Shown piece after piece: positions 8,066 to 17,784 of a stretch of DNA of 64,000 nt (positions are counted from its first letter, which is position 1; each line of letters begins with the position of its first letter). Under the pieces are notes generated by a model. That model saw nothing but the letters and a program-made list of their open reading frames with translations. It searched no databases and was not told the DNA's origin. Made by a program: the position numbers and the translations under genes. Origin of the DNA: Flavobacterium limnophilum (lineage in GTDB: Bacteria; Bacteroidota; Bacteroidia; Flavobacteriales; Flavobacteriaceae); contig NZ_CP114289.2 in NCBI RefSeq assembly GCF_027111315.2, positions 1,240,001 to 1,304,000 of the forward strand, in the 5' to 3' direction.

Positions 8066-11000
8066 TTATCTGGCAAGGTACAGAAACCCGTCTTTTTTAA
8101 TGATTTGAATATTTCCACTTCCATCAAAGGATTCGTAATTCAAGATGTAAAAATAAGTTCCAGCTGGCAAACCTGCTGACTCTTTTATGGTTGTTCTCCC
8201 TTTTGAATACCCTTCAAAGGCATTACTTGTATTATTGTATTTTTCGGTTTCAAAAACTAATACACCCCAACGATTGTATATTTCAATTTTAATTCCAGAA
8301 GGATAGCAAATATTGTCATCTACACCATCAATGATAAGCACGTCATTAACGCCATCCCAATTAGGAGTAATTGTATTATGGACAACAACAGATTCGCAAC
8401 CCAAAACTTTACAATCAAAGTTTACATTCATATTGACTTTGATAATTGTTGGACAATCTCCGCCAGAGATTCTATATTCGAAAACATAATCGCCTACAGG
8501 AACATCTAAAGGATAGAATATGCTGCCTTGCAATATTCCGACATTATCAGTGTTAATCCAAGTGCCATTTGTAGGGGTTTCTTCGGGCAATAAAGTGTTA
8601 AGGTCTATAGGAGACGAATCAGCATTACATGCGGTACTTGCGATTGTTACTCCGCCATTGGCAATAGTCACATTTACAATTTGAACAAATTTGGAAGTAT
8701 TTCCACAGGTATCGGCCACGTTCCATTCTCTAACAATGGAATAGGATGTCAGGGTTTGGTTTATGATTTTTTCGGTATAAACAGGCGTTGCAACAGCCGA
8801 ACAATTGTCGGTAAACACCAAATCAGGTTTGGCTGGAATGGCATCACAGGCTACGTCGATACTGGCTGGGAACAGGGTTGCTGTCGTTGGCCCAACAAGG
8901 TCTTGAACATTGATGGTTTGTGAAGCGGTAGATTTGTTTCCACAAGCATCGGTAGCTGTCCAAGTTCTGGTTACAGAATAAGCACCGGCACAAGCACCGT
9001 TCGTAGTCACGTCAGTCGAAGTCAAAGTGAAAGCAGAGCCACAGGCATCGGTTGCGGTTGCCACGGCAAATACGGGAGTGGCAGGGCAAGAGATGGTTGA
9101 AGCTGCCGGCAAAGCCGCAATGACAGGAGCGACGGTATCGGTTACATTAATGGTTTGAGAGGCTGTAGTGGTATTTCCAGAAGCATCCTTGGCAGTCCAG
9201 GTTCTGGTAACAGAATAGGAACCGGCACAATTTCCGTTTGTGGTTGCATCAACAAAGGTCAATGTTACGGAGCTGCAACTATCGGAGGCCACGGCTTGTG
9301 CAAAATCAAGAGCTGTGCCACAAGATATTGTTTTGGTAGCCGGCAATGCAGCAATTACTGGAGCAGAAATATCCTGGACGGTGATGTTTACAAAACCAAC
9401 GGCACAGTTGTCTGGGTTTAGTTTGTCGCATACCATATAGGCAAATTTATATTCACCCACAGGAATTCCGTTTTCGGCATTCAAAGAACCTAAATTGGTC
9501 AATGTTATTTTTGGATAACTTCCTGAAGTCAAGGAGAGATTCACCATAGTCAAGGTAACCGGGCTTTCGTTCATGGTTACTTTTTCCAAAAGATTGATGA
9601 CTAAATTTGTCGCATCGCAATTGATGGTTCTGTTTATAACAGGGGCCGAATTGGTCATTCTGGGTTGGGCTATCGTAATTGTAACCACGGCTTGGTCACA
9701 GTTGCCATTATCGGCTTTTTCACAAATTTGATAGGTCAAAGTATAGGTTCCTGATGGTGTTCCAGCTTTGACATCAACCGAACCATTTGGATTAAGGATT
9801 AGGTTGTTGTTGGGTGTTACTGTTGTAAGAGTAACTTCTGCAGGATTAACGGCAACGTTGTTTAACAAGTCATTCGTAAATACGTTAATAATATTTGAAA
9901 CACCATTTAAACCGTCAAAGGTACTTGCGTTGTCATTAATAGCATCAATAGGAGTTTGGGTAACCATAACGCTGACAATTGCTTGGTCACAATTTCCACT
10001 ATTTGCGATTTCACAAATTTGATAGGTCAAAGTATAACTTCCAGCTGGAGTTCCTGCGGCGACTATTACATTAGAACCGCTTAATGTTATTCCAGGATTA
10101 GTTGAACTGATGAAACTTAGTGCCACTTGTGAAGCGTCAACAGCTTTACAGTTCAGCAAGTCGTTGGATAATACATTGATATATGATATTCCTCCAGTGT
10201 AACTGTTTATTGGTAATCCCGCATCATCATTTGCAACAATGAAGTTGGTTACAATTAATTTTGTTTCACAAGTCGATTCATTGCCGCAAGCGTCTTTGAC
10301 AGTCAAGGTTATTATCGTAGTTCCAGATTGAACCATAGTTCCAGCAGCTGGAGATTGCGTAACAACTAATGTATCGGTCGAAGTACAAGTATCGCTGGCA
10401 GTTACATTTTTGGTAAAGTCAGGAATTATGGCTTGGCAACTTGAATTTGCAGCTATAGTTTGTGCACTGGAACAAGAAACTATAATTGGTGGAGTATTGT
10501 CTATCACATTTATTGTTTGTGAAGCAGTTGAAGCATTACCACAAGTATCTGTAGCAGTCCAAGTTCTAGTTACGGAATAGGAACCTGCACAAGAGCCGTT
10601 GGTTTTAACATCTTCAAAAGTCAAAGAGAAAGTTGAACCACAAGCATCAGTTGCAATGGCTTGAGCGAACTCTGGTGTTGCAGGACAAGAAATGGTTTTA
10701 GTTTCTGGTAAAGCCGCAATTACTGGCGCAGTTACATCTTTAACTCTTATTGTTTGATTTGCAGTAGACGTATTTCCACAAGCATCGATTGCAGTCCAAG
10801 TCCTAGTCACGGAATAGGAACCTGCACAAGAGCCGTTGGTTCTTACATCTTCGAAAGTTAAAGAGAATAGACTTCCACATTCATCCATTGCTGTCGCTTC
10901 TGCAAATACTGGAGTTTCTGGGCAATTGATTGAAAGACGGGCAGGAGGTACAGCAATAATAGGAGCTGTTTTGTCTTGAACGTTTATTGTTTGTGACGCT

Positions 11001-14000
11001 GTTGAAGCATTGCCGCAAGCATCTGTAGCAGTCCAAGTTCGGGTTACAGAATAAGAACCGGCACAAGCATCATTGGTTTTCACATCTTCAAAAGTCAAAG
11101 TGAAAGTAGGACCACAAGCATCAGTCGCTACAGCTTGAGCGAACTCAGGTGTTGCAGGACAAGTGATGGTTTTTGTTTCTGGTAAAGCTGCAATTACAGG
11201 TGCTGTTTTATCTTCAACAGTGATAGTTTGAGTGGTTAATGAAGTATTGCTACAATCATCAATAAATGTCCAGGTTCTTGTAATAGTGTATGAATTTGCA
11301 CAATTACCTTGAACAATGGTATCTATACCTTGCACGGTGATTTCTCCTTTGCAATTATCTATTGCTGTAAGTGATATTGGCATTGGAACTTCAGAAGCAC
11401 AAGAAACATTTATAGTTGCAGGATTTTCTGGAGCAACTGGAGGTGTTACATCTTGAATACTGAATGTTGCCGAAGTTGTTGCCGAATTACCACAGCTGTC
11501 TTTTGCCGTAAATTCTACAGTTACAGCAGATGAACAGTCATTCGAAATAGCATTGAAGTTATTGGACCAAGTTACATTTGAACAAGTGTCTGTTGCAGTT
11601 GCCCCACCGTTATTGGCTAACCAATTAGCAATAGCTGCTTTGTTTCCTGTACCATCACATTCTACGGTGATATTGGAAGCAGTTGTATTAATTGTTGGTG
11701 CAGTTTTATCGAAAATCGTGATGGTCTGAATTTGATCGGCCGCTTTATTACCGCATTTGTCTACCAAACTCCAAGTTCGGGTAATAATTTTAGAACCTTC
11801 GCAAGTTCCGGCAGCCATCGAATCGGAGAAAGTTGCCTGCAATCCAGTGGAGCAGTTGTCGGCTTCGTTGGTCACGTCGCCAGTCATTGCCACGGAAGCA
11901 TCGTAAGTGCAGCTTGCAGAAGTAAAGATTTCGATATTGGCAGGCGCGGTGAAAGTCGGTTTCGTATTGTCGGAAATCGTGATGGTTTGGATTTGATCGG
12001 CCGCTTTATTACCGCATTTGTCCACCAAGCTCCAGGTTCTGGTGATAATGGTTGAACCTTCGCAAGTTCCGGCAGTCATCGAATCGGAGAAAGTTGCCTG
12101 CAATCCAGTGGAGCAATTATCGGCTTCGTTGGTCACGTCGCCAGTCATTGCCACGGAAGCATCGTAAGTGCAGCTTGCAGAAGTAAAGATTTCTGTGTTG
12201 GCAGGTGCGGTGAATGTTGGTTTCACATTATCAGAAATGGTGATAGTCTGAATTTGATCGGCCGCTTTATTACCGCATTTGTCTACCAAACTCCAAGTTC
12301 TGGTGATAATGGTTGAACCTTCGCAAGTTCCGGCAGTCATCGAATCGGAGAAAGTTGCCTGCAATCCAGTGGAGCAGTTGTCGGCTTCGTTGGTCACGTC
12401 ACCGGTCATTGCCACGGAAGCATCGTAAGTGCAGCTTGCAGAAGTAAAGATTTCTGTGTTGGCAGGCGCGGTGAAAGTTGGTTTCACATTATCAGAAATG
12501 GTGATAGTCTGAATTTGATCTTCGGCCTTATTACCGCATTTGTCAACCAAGCTCCAGGTTCGGGTAATAATTTTAGAACCTTCACAAGTTCCAGCAGTCA
12601 TCGAATCGCTGTAAGTCGCTTGCAATCCTGTCGAGCAATTATCGGCTTCGTTGGTCACGTCACCGGTCATTGCCACGGAAGCATCGTAAGTGCAACTTGC
12701 AGAAGTAAAGATTTCTGTGTTGGCAGGCGCGGTGAAAGTTGGTTTCGTATTGTCGGAAATCGTGATGGTTTGGATTTGATCGGCAGCTTTGTTATTGCAT
12801 TTGTCAACCAAGCTCCAGGTTCGGGTAATAATTTTAGAACCTTCACAAGTTCCGTTTACCATCGAATCGCTGTAAGTCGCTTGCAATCCAGTGGAGCAGT
12901 TGTCGGCTTCGTTGGTCACGTCACCGGTCATTGCCACGGAAGCATCGTAAGTGCAACTTGCAGAAGTAAAGATTTCGGTGTTGGCAGGCGCGGTGAAAGT
13001 CGGTTTCGTATTGTCGGAAATCGTGATGGTTTGGATTTGATCGGCAGCTTTGTTATTGCATTTGTCAACCAAGCTCCAAGTTCTGGTAATAATTTTAGAA
13101 CCTTCACAAGTTCCAGCAGTCATCGAATCGCTGTAAGTCGCTTGCAATCCAGTGGAGCAGTTGTCGGCTTCGTTGGTCACGTCACCGGTCATTGCCACGG
13201 AAGCATCGTAAGTGCAGCTTGCAGAAGTAAAGATTTCTGTGTTGGCAGGCGCGGTGAAAGTCGGTTTCGTATTGTCGGAAATCGTGATGGTTTGGATTTG
13301 ATCGGCAGCTTTGTTACTGCATTTGTCTACCAAACTCCAAGTTCGGGTAATAATTTTCGAACCTTCGCAAGTTCCGGCAGTCATCGAATCGCTGTAAGTC
13401 GCTTGCAATCCAGTGGAGCAATTATCGGCCTCGTTGGTCACGTCACCGGTCATTGCCACGGAAGCATCGTAAGTGCAACTTGCAGAAGTAAAGATTTCGA
13501 TATTGGCAGGCGCGGTGAAAGTCGGTTTCGTATTGTCGGAAATCGTGATGGTTTGGATTTGATCGGCAGCTTTGTTACTGCATTTGTCCACCAAACTCCA
13601 AGTTCGGGTAATAATTTTCGAACCTTCGCAAGTTCCGGCAGTCATCGAATCGCTGTAAGTCGCTTGCAATCCAGTGGAGCAATTATCGGCCTCGTTGGTC
13701 ACGTCACCGGTCATTGCCACGGAAGCATCGTAAGTGCAACTTGCAGAAGTAAAGATTTCGATATTGGCAGGCGCGGTGAAAGTTGGTTTCGTATTGTCGG
13801 AAATCGTGATGGTTTGGATTTGATCGGCCGCTTTATTACCGCATTTGTCTACCAAACTCCAAGTTCGGGTAATAATTTTAGAACCTTCGCAAGTTCCGGC
13901 AGCCATCGAATCGGAGAAAGTTGCCTGCAATCCAGTGGAGCAGTTGTCGGCTTCGTTGGTCACGTCGCCAGTCATTGCCACGGAAGCATCGTAAGTGCAG

Positions 14001-16957
14001 CTTGCAGAAGTAAAGATTTCGATATTGGCAGGCGCGGTGAAAGTCGGTTTCGTATTGTCGGAAATCGTGATGGTTTGGATTTGATCGGCCGCTTTATTAC
14101 CGCATTTGTCCACCAAGCTCCAGGTTCTGGTGATAATGGTTGAACCTTCGCAAGTTCCGGCAGTCATCGAATCGGAGAAAGTTGCCTGCAATCCAGTGGA
14201 GCAATTATCGGCTTCGTTGGTCACGTCGCCAGTCATTGCCACGGAAGCATCGTAAGTGCAGCTTGCAGAAGTAAAGATTTCTGTGTTGGCAGGTGCGGTG
14301 AATGTTGGTTTCACATTATCAGAAATGGTGATAGTCTGAATTTGATCGGCCGCTTTATTACCGCATTTGTCTACCAAACTCCAAGTTCTGGTGATAATGG
14401 TTGAACCTTCGCAAGTTCCGGCAGTCATCGAATCGGAGAAAGTTGCCTGCAATCCAGTGGAGCAGTTGTCGGCTTCGTTGGTCACGTCACCGGTCATTGC
14501 CACGGAAGCATCGTAAGTGCAACTTGCAGAAGTAAAGATTTCGATATTGGCAGGCGCGGTGAAAGTCGGTTTCGTATTGTCGGAAATCGTGATGGTTTGG
14601 ATTTGATCTTCAGCTTTGTTACTGCATTTGTCCACCAAACTCCAAGTTCGGGTAATAATTTTCGAACCTTCGCAAGTTCCGGCAGTCATCGAATCGCTGT
14701 AAGTCGCTTGCAATCCAGTGGAGCAATTATCGGCTTCGTTGGTCACGTCACCGGTCATTGCCACGGAAGCATCGTAAGTGCAACTTGCAGAAGTAAAGAT
14801 TTCTGTGTTGGCAGGCGCGGTGAAAGTTGGTTTCGTATTGTCGGAAATCGTGATGGTTTGGATTTGATCTTCAGCTTTGTTACTGCATTTGTCTACCAAA
14901 CTCCAAGTTCGGGTAATAATTTTCGAACCTTCGCAAGTTCCGGCAGTCATCGAATCGCTGTAAGTCGCTTGCAATCCAGTGGAGCAGTTGTCGGCCTCGT
15001 TGGTCACGTCACCAGTCATTGCCACGGAAGCATCGTAAGTGCAACTTGCAGAAGTAAAGATTTCGATATTGGCAGGCGCGGTGAAAGTCGGTTTCGTATT
15101 GTCGGAAATCGTGATGGTTTGGATTTGATCGGCAGCTTTGTTACTGCATTTGTCCACCAAACTCCAAGTTCGGGTAATAATTTTCGAACCTTCGCAAGTT
15201 CCGTTTACCATCGAATCGGAGAAAGTGGCTTGCAATCCTGTCGAGCAATTATCGGCTTCGTTGGTCACGTCACCGGTCATTGCCACGGAAGCATCGTAAG
15301 TGCAGCTTGCAGAAGTAAAGATTTCTGTGTTGGCAGGCGCGGTGAAAGTCGGGGCGATTGCATCGTTAATAGTAATAATTCTTGAAACTGAAGCAAGTGG
15401 TCTTTCACAACTATCAGTAGCTGTCCACGTCTCCACTACTTCTCCTTTACAGTAACCTGATATTGAAGTAGAGAAAGTGGAAGGATTTGAAGTACCGCTT
15501 ATTAAACAATTACCTCCCAATCCATTGCTGAAAGGAATGGTGCTGGCAGCAGGCAAAGCACCACAAGCCACGGTTATTGGTTCCAGGGCTGTCATTGTGG
15601 GCAATGCAGCAGGGCTTACGGTGATGTTTCTTGTTTTTGTAATGATCCTTGAATACGAATCTTTAAATTCCCATTTTTCTATAATAATTCCTCCACATGC
15701 ACCAGAAGGTGATTGGATACTTAGTGTAGAGGTAACAGAACCATTTATTGGACATTCTTGGGAATTATTAGTATAGCTTAATGCACTTGTAGTTGCTTCT
15801 CCACAAGGCACGGTAATATCATTTACTGCTGAAAATACTGCAATTGGAGCCATATTAACAGTCGCAACAATTGGTGCTCTTGTGGCTGTCGTACATCCTA
15901 AAGCACTTGTGGCTTCTACGTAATAAGTAGTATTTGCAGCAATAGTTGGTGTTGTAAATGTATTTCCGGAACCTAATGAAGTTCCACCACTTAGGGAATC
16001 ATACCAATTAATAGTTCCAGCAGAAGCAGTTGCCCCCAGATTAACTGTTCCTTCTCCACAACGTGAAGCAGGGGTAGTGCCTGTTATTGTTGGAACTGGA
16101 TTTACAGTTAGATTGAAGGAACAAGTTTTAATTTTTACGGTTCCATCCGTAGCTGTATAAGTTGCAATATATTGCAAATCATGAGATCCAACAGGATAAA
16201 AACCAGGATTTGGACCAGTTACCGTAAAATCAACTCCACCAGTACAACCCGTGTCAAACAAAAAACCTTTAACAGCAATAATTGTATCTCCTGTATTTGC
16301 ATTTGCAGGTTTGGGACCTGTGTAATGGAAAACAAATTTTAATTTATAAATTGCTGTTTTGTTGGTTACGGAGCCTAGACCAAGGGTGTCAAAATTGGCT
16401 GCCCAAGTATAAGTTGTTGTTCCTGACGTTACAGGATAAGTAGCGAGTATTTTATCTCCATAAACTACATTGTTTTGAGGGTCGGTACCACCTTCCAAAA
16501 TTAATTGAACGGTATAATTTCCACTATCATAATGTAAATCGATAGAAACTTCAGTGTCATCTTCAATTATTAAATACGGAGTGACAACTTTAGAATCTTT
16601 ATCTCCATCAGCGTCGCTTCCTGAAAATAATTTTACATGTCCACCGCTGCCTCCAACTCTTGAAATATAGTTGAATTTCCAACAATCTTTACCTAGTAAC
16701 TGTTCGTTTAATTCAAACAACATTCCGAAGGATGCTCCTGAACCCACTCCTGAACAATTTTGTGAGACTGTAGGTGAATTCCAATTGAAAATAGCACCGG
16801 GATCACCATTTTGATTTGTGACATCGGCGCATTTAGTTTGGTTGCCTGGACAATCAGTAATAGTGATACAATCATCGCCTTGAACTGCTCCTTGTGAGTA
16901 TAAATTACCAACAAACATAAAGATGGCTAGTAAAAAGAGGGTAATTTTCGTTTTCAT
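8066..16957 (-). CDS. Giant T9SS-secreted repetitive adhesin A (gliding-type C-terminal domain)
   Basis: A 2963-aa cell-surface protein. It has a signal peptide (cut after ...GNLYSQ); a unique N-terminal region of about 270 aa; an Ig-like domain at about 285-370 (ASRCGEGTVNLGA, TTYYVEATSALGC); HYR-like segments; and 14 perfect-length 87-aa repeats at about residues 536-1753, each with four cysteines. A row of diverged HYR-like modules follows (SYSVTRTWTATDACGN), then cadherin-like or Big-type modules (NVLSNDLLNCKAV, GSYTLTYQICE). The last 100 residues form a gliding-motility-associated (type B) sorting domain: TPNWDGVND, IYNRWGVLVFE, LPAGTYFYILNY, KKDGFLYLAR. Note W where the usual motif has G (TPNGDG). 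It is first in an operon with SprF- and PorE-like genes. The role as adhesin is inferred from architecture; the ligand is unknown. Confidence 0.9.
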   Translation of the reverse strand: MKTKITLFLLAIFMFVGNLYSQGAVQGDDCITITDCPGNQTKCADVTNQNGDPGAIFNWNSPTVSQNCSGVGSGASFGMLFELNEQLLGKDCWKFNYISRVGGSGGHVKLFSGSDADGDKDSKVVTPYLIIEDDTEVSIDLHYDSGNYTVQLILEGGTDPQNNVVYGDKILATYPVTSGTTTYTWAANFDTLGLGSVTNKTAIYKLKFVFHYTGPKPANANTGDTIIAVKGFLFDTGCTGGVDFTVTGPNPGFYPVGSHDLQYIATYTATDGTVKIKTCSFNLTVNPVPTITGTTPASRCGEGTVNLGATASAGTINWYDSLSGGTSLGSGNTFTTPTIAANTTYYVEATSALGCTTATRAPIVATVNMAPIAVFSAVNDITVPCGEATTSALSYTNNSQECPINGSVTSTLSIQSPSGACGGIIIEKWEFKDSYSRIITKTRNITVSPAALPTMTALEPITVACGALPAASTIPFSNGLGGNCLISGTSNPSTFSTSISGYCKGEVVETWTATDSCERPLASVSRIITINDAIAPTFTAPANTEIFTSASCTYDASVAMTGDVTNEADNCSTGLQATFSDSMVNGTCEGSKIITRTWSLVDKCSNKAADQIQTITISDNTKPTFTAPANIEIFTSASCTYDASVAMTGDVTNEADNCSTGLQATYSDSMTAGTCEGSKIITRTWSLVDKCSNKAEDQIQTITISDNTKPTFTAPANTEIFTSASCTYDASVAMTGDVTNEADNCSTGLQATYSDSMTAGTCEGSKIITRTWSLVDKCSNKAEDQIQTITISDNTKPTFTAPANIEIFTSASCTYDASVAMTGDVTNEADNCSTGLQATFSDSMTAGTCEGSTIITRTWSLVDKCGNKAADQIQTITISDNVKPTFTAPANTEIFTSASCTYDASVAMTGDVTNEADNCSTGLQATFSDSMTAGTCEGSTIITRTWSLVDKCGNKAADQIQTITISDNTKPTFTAPANIEIFTSASCTYDASVAMTGDVTNEADNCSTGLQATFSDSMAAGTCEGSKIITRTWSLVDKCGNKAADQIQTITISDNTKPTFTAPANIEIFTSASCTYDASVAMTGDVTNEADNCSTGLQATYSDSMTAGTCEGSKIITRTWSLVDKCSNKAADQIQTITISDNTKPTFTAPANIEIFTSASCTYDASVAMTGDVTNEADNCSTGLQATYSDSMTAGTCEGSKIITRTWSLVDKCSNKAADQIQTITISDNTKPTFTAPANTEIFTSASCTYDASVAMTGDVTNEADNCSTGLQATYSDSMTAGTCEGSKIITRTWSLVDKCNNKAADQIQTITISDNTKPTFTAPANTEIFTSASCTYDASVAMTGDVTNEADNCSTGLQATYSDSMVNGTCEGSKIITRTWSLVDKCNNKAADQIQTITISDNTKPTFTAPANTEIFTSASCTYDASVAMTGDVTNEADNCSTGLQATYSDSMTAGTCEGSKIITRTWSLVDKCGNKAEDQIQTITISDNVKPTFTAPANTEIFTSASCTYDASVAMTGDVTNEADNCSTGLQATFSDSMTAGTCEGSTIITRTWSLVDKCGNKAADQIQTITISDNVKPTFTAPANTEIFTSASCTYDASVAMTGDVTNEADNCSTGLQATFSDSMTAGTCEGSTIITRTWSLVDKCGNKAADQIQTITISDNTKPTFTAPANIEIFTSASCTYDASVAMTGDVTNEADNCSTGLQATFSDSMAAGTCEGSKIITRTWSLVDKCGNKAADQIQTITIFDKTAPTINTTASNITVECDGTGNKAAIANWLANNGGATATDTCSNVTWSNNFNAISNDCSSAVTVEFTAKDSCGNSATTSATFSIQDVTPPVAPENPATINVSCASEVPMPISLTAIDNCKGEITVQGIDTIVQGNCANSYTITRTWTFIDDCSNTSLTTQTITVEDKTAPVIAALPETKTITCPATPEFAQAVATDACGPTFTLTFEDVKTNDACAGSYSVTRTWTATDACGNASTASQTINVQDKTAPIIAVPPARLSINCPETPVFAEATAMDECGSLFSLTFEDVRTNGSCAGSYSVTRTWTAIDACGNTSTANQTIRVKDVTAPVIAALPETKTISCPATPEFAQAIATDACGSTFSLTFEDVKTNGSCAGSYSVTRTWTATDTCGNASTASQTINVIDNTPPIIVSCSSAQTIAANSSCQAIIPDFTKNVTASDTCTSTDTLVVTQSPAAGTMVQSGTTIITLTVKDACGNESTCETKLIVTNFIVANDDAGLPINSYTGGISYINVLSNDLLNCKAVDASQVALSFISSTNPGITLSGSNVIVAAGTPAGSYTLTYQICEIANSGNCDQAIVSVMVTQTPIDAINDNASTFDGLNGVSNIINVFTNDLLNNVAVNPAEVTLTTVTPNNNLILNPNGSVDVKAGTPSGTYTLTYQICEKADNGNCDQAVVTITIAQPRMTNSAPVINRTINCDATNLVINLLEKVTMNESPVTLTMVNLSLTSGSYPKITLTNLGSLNAENGIPVGEYKFAYMVCDKLNPDNCAVGFVNITVQDISAPVIAALPATKTISCGTALDFAQAVASDSCSSVTLTFVDATTNGNCAGSYSVTRTWTAKDASGNTTTASQTINVTDTVAPVIAALPAASTISCPATPVFAVATATDACGSAFTLTSTDVTTNGACAGAYSVTRTWTATDACGNKSTASQTINVQDLVGPTTATLFPASIDVACDAIPAKPDLVFTDNCSAVATPVYTEKIINQTLTSYSIVREWNVADTCGNTSKFVQIVNVTIANGGVTIASTACNADSSPIDLNTLLPEETPTNGTWINTDNVGILQGSIFYPLDVPVGDYVFEYRISGGDCPTIIKVNMNVNFDCKVLGCESVVVHNTITPNWDGVNDVLIIDGVDDNICYPSGIKIEIYNRWGVLVFETEKYNNTSNAFEGYSKGRTTIKESAGLPAGTYFYILNYESFDGSGNIQIIKKDGFLYLAR
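11699..15352 (-). repeat. Tandem array of 14 x 261-bp (87-aa) units in adhesin A
   Basis: Each unit begins PTFTAPAN(T/I)EIF and ends TITISDN(T/V)K, with Cys in ASCTYD, DNCSTG, GTCEGS and VDKC. Variation is confined to a few positions (SDSMTAG/VNG/AAG; KC S/G/N NK). All units are the same length, so the frame is kept. The block at 11730-12433 is identical, as far as I could compare by eye, to 13818-14521, exactly eight units away. The array also leaves long open frames on the opposite strand, which are not genes. Confidence 0.95.
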
Positions 16958-17450
16958 ATAATCTATTTTTAATTCATTATTTGAAAAATTGATTTTATAT
17001 ATTTAGCAATTTGCTATCAATTAGGAATTATAAATTTTTAGTCATAAAAAAAATTGACACAAAAATTGGGGGCGCTATTTATTTTTGTAATATTGATTTC
17101 CATTTTTCATAATCTTCAACTTTTTTGTTAAAAAATAATAATGGTAAACTGACTAAAATTAGGTATTCGAGAATTGCCTAATTGTTAATGTGAGATATTG
17201 GGGCTTAACTCACAAATAAATTAATTTAAATAAATTCTTAATCGTTTCTGTTTAACAACACTTTAGATTGTTATTGATTTGATTTATTTTATGGGTTTAA
17301 TCTTAAGTGCTGTTTTACACTTTCTATTAAGGATGAAAAGTTTTTTCTCTAAACTTTTTAAAAGTAACATCCTTATTTTGCGTCCAAATTACTTAACAAC
17401 AGAATGTTAATAATTATAATCAAATTTATAGATAATTACCGAGTTTTAAT

Positions 17451-17485
17451 TTTTTTCTCTTTCAATTACCTAAATACTCGTTGAA
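17451..17485. promoter_or_regulatory. Upstream element shared by both adhesin genes (copy A)
   Basis: Contains TTTTTTCTCT, then ACCTAAA and ACTCGTT at fixed spacing. It matches 29591-29625 at 31 of 35 positions. Its distance to the adhesin start differs (about 490 bp here, about 100 bp in copy B), so it could be a relic of the duplication or a regulatory site. Confidence 0.4.
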
Positions 17486-17712
17486 ATGTAGTTTTTGGTT
17501 GTTTTTTTTTAAAGGTTTTATTAAACTTTGAATATTTTTTTGTACTAATAATCTGGTTTTTAAATTACTGATTAATAGTGTTTTAAATTTAAAAGTGTTT
17601 TTAAGGTCAGGTTATTAAGTCTTATAAATGAGGATTATTTAAATAATATTTGAGTACTAAAAGTTGAATGTTTTATCTTATATGTATTAAATTCGATTTT
17701 AGACAAAAAACA

Positions 17713-17744
17713 AAAACCTCGAAAGTTGATGCTTTCGAGGTTTT
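17713..17744 (-). terminator. Terminator of the second adhesin unit
   Basis: A 13-bp perfect stem (AAAACCTCGAAAG, 17713-17725; CTTTCGAGGTTTT, 17732-17744). On the minus strand it is followed by a T-rich tract. It lies about 40 bp after the stop of the PorE-like copy B. Confidence 0.85.
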
Positions 17745-17784
17745 AAAAAAGAGTTGTTTTAATTTAAGTAATCTATTTCAAAAA

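Larger units (their letters stand above)
16958..17784. other. Long AT-rich intergenic region upstream of adhesin A
   Basis: About 830 bp without a convincing gene. It is the 5' region of the minus-strand adhesin A gene and the 3' flank of the next minus-strand gene. It contains the terminator at 17713-17744 and an element at 17451-17485 that is 31/35 identical to 29591-29625 upstream of adhesin B. A CAAATTTA match to a minus-strand -7 box at 17421-17428 has no partner -33 element. I see no RNA gene. Confidence 0.6.

Noticed and set aside
12515..14143. 542-aa open frame on the plus strand opposite the adhesin A array (also 11732-12055 and 14597-15385)
   Set aside because: It arises because the 261-bp repeat is a multiple of three, so a stop-free antisense frame in one unit is stop-free in all. 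It has no start context or known domain.
11699..15352. Regular direct repeats considered as a CRISPR array
   Set aside because: Units are contiguous, 261 bp, coding and in frame, with no spacers; no cas genes are nearby.
17421..17428. CAAATTTA as a minus-strand -7 box for adhesin A
   Set aside because: No TTG at 17-23 bp on the minus strand, and it lies over 460 bp from the start codon.
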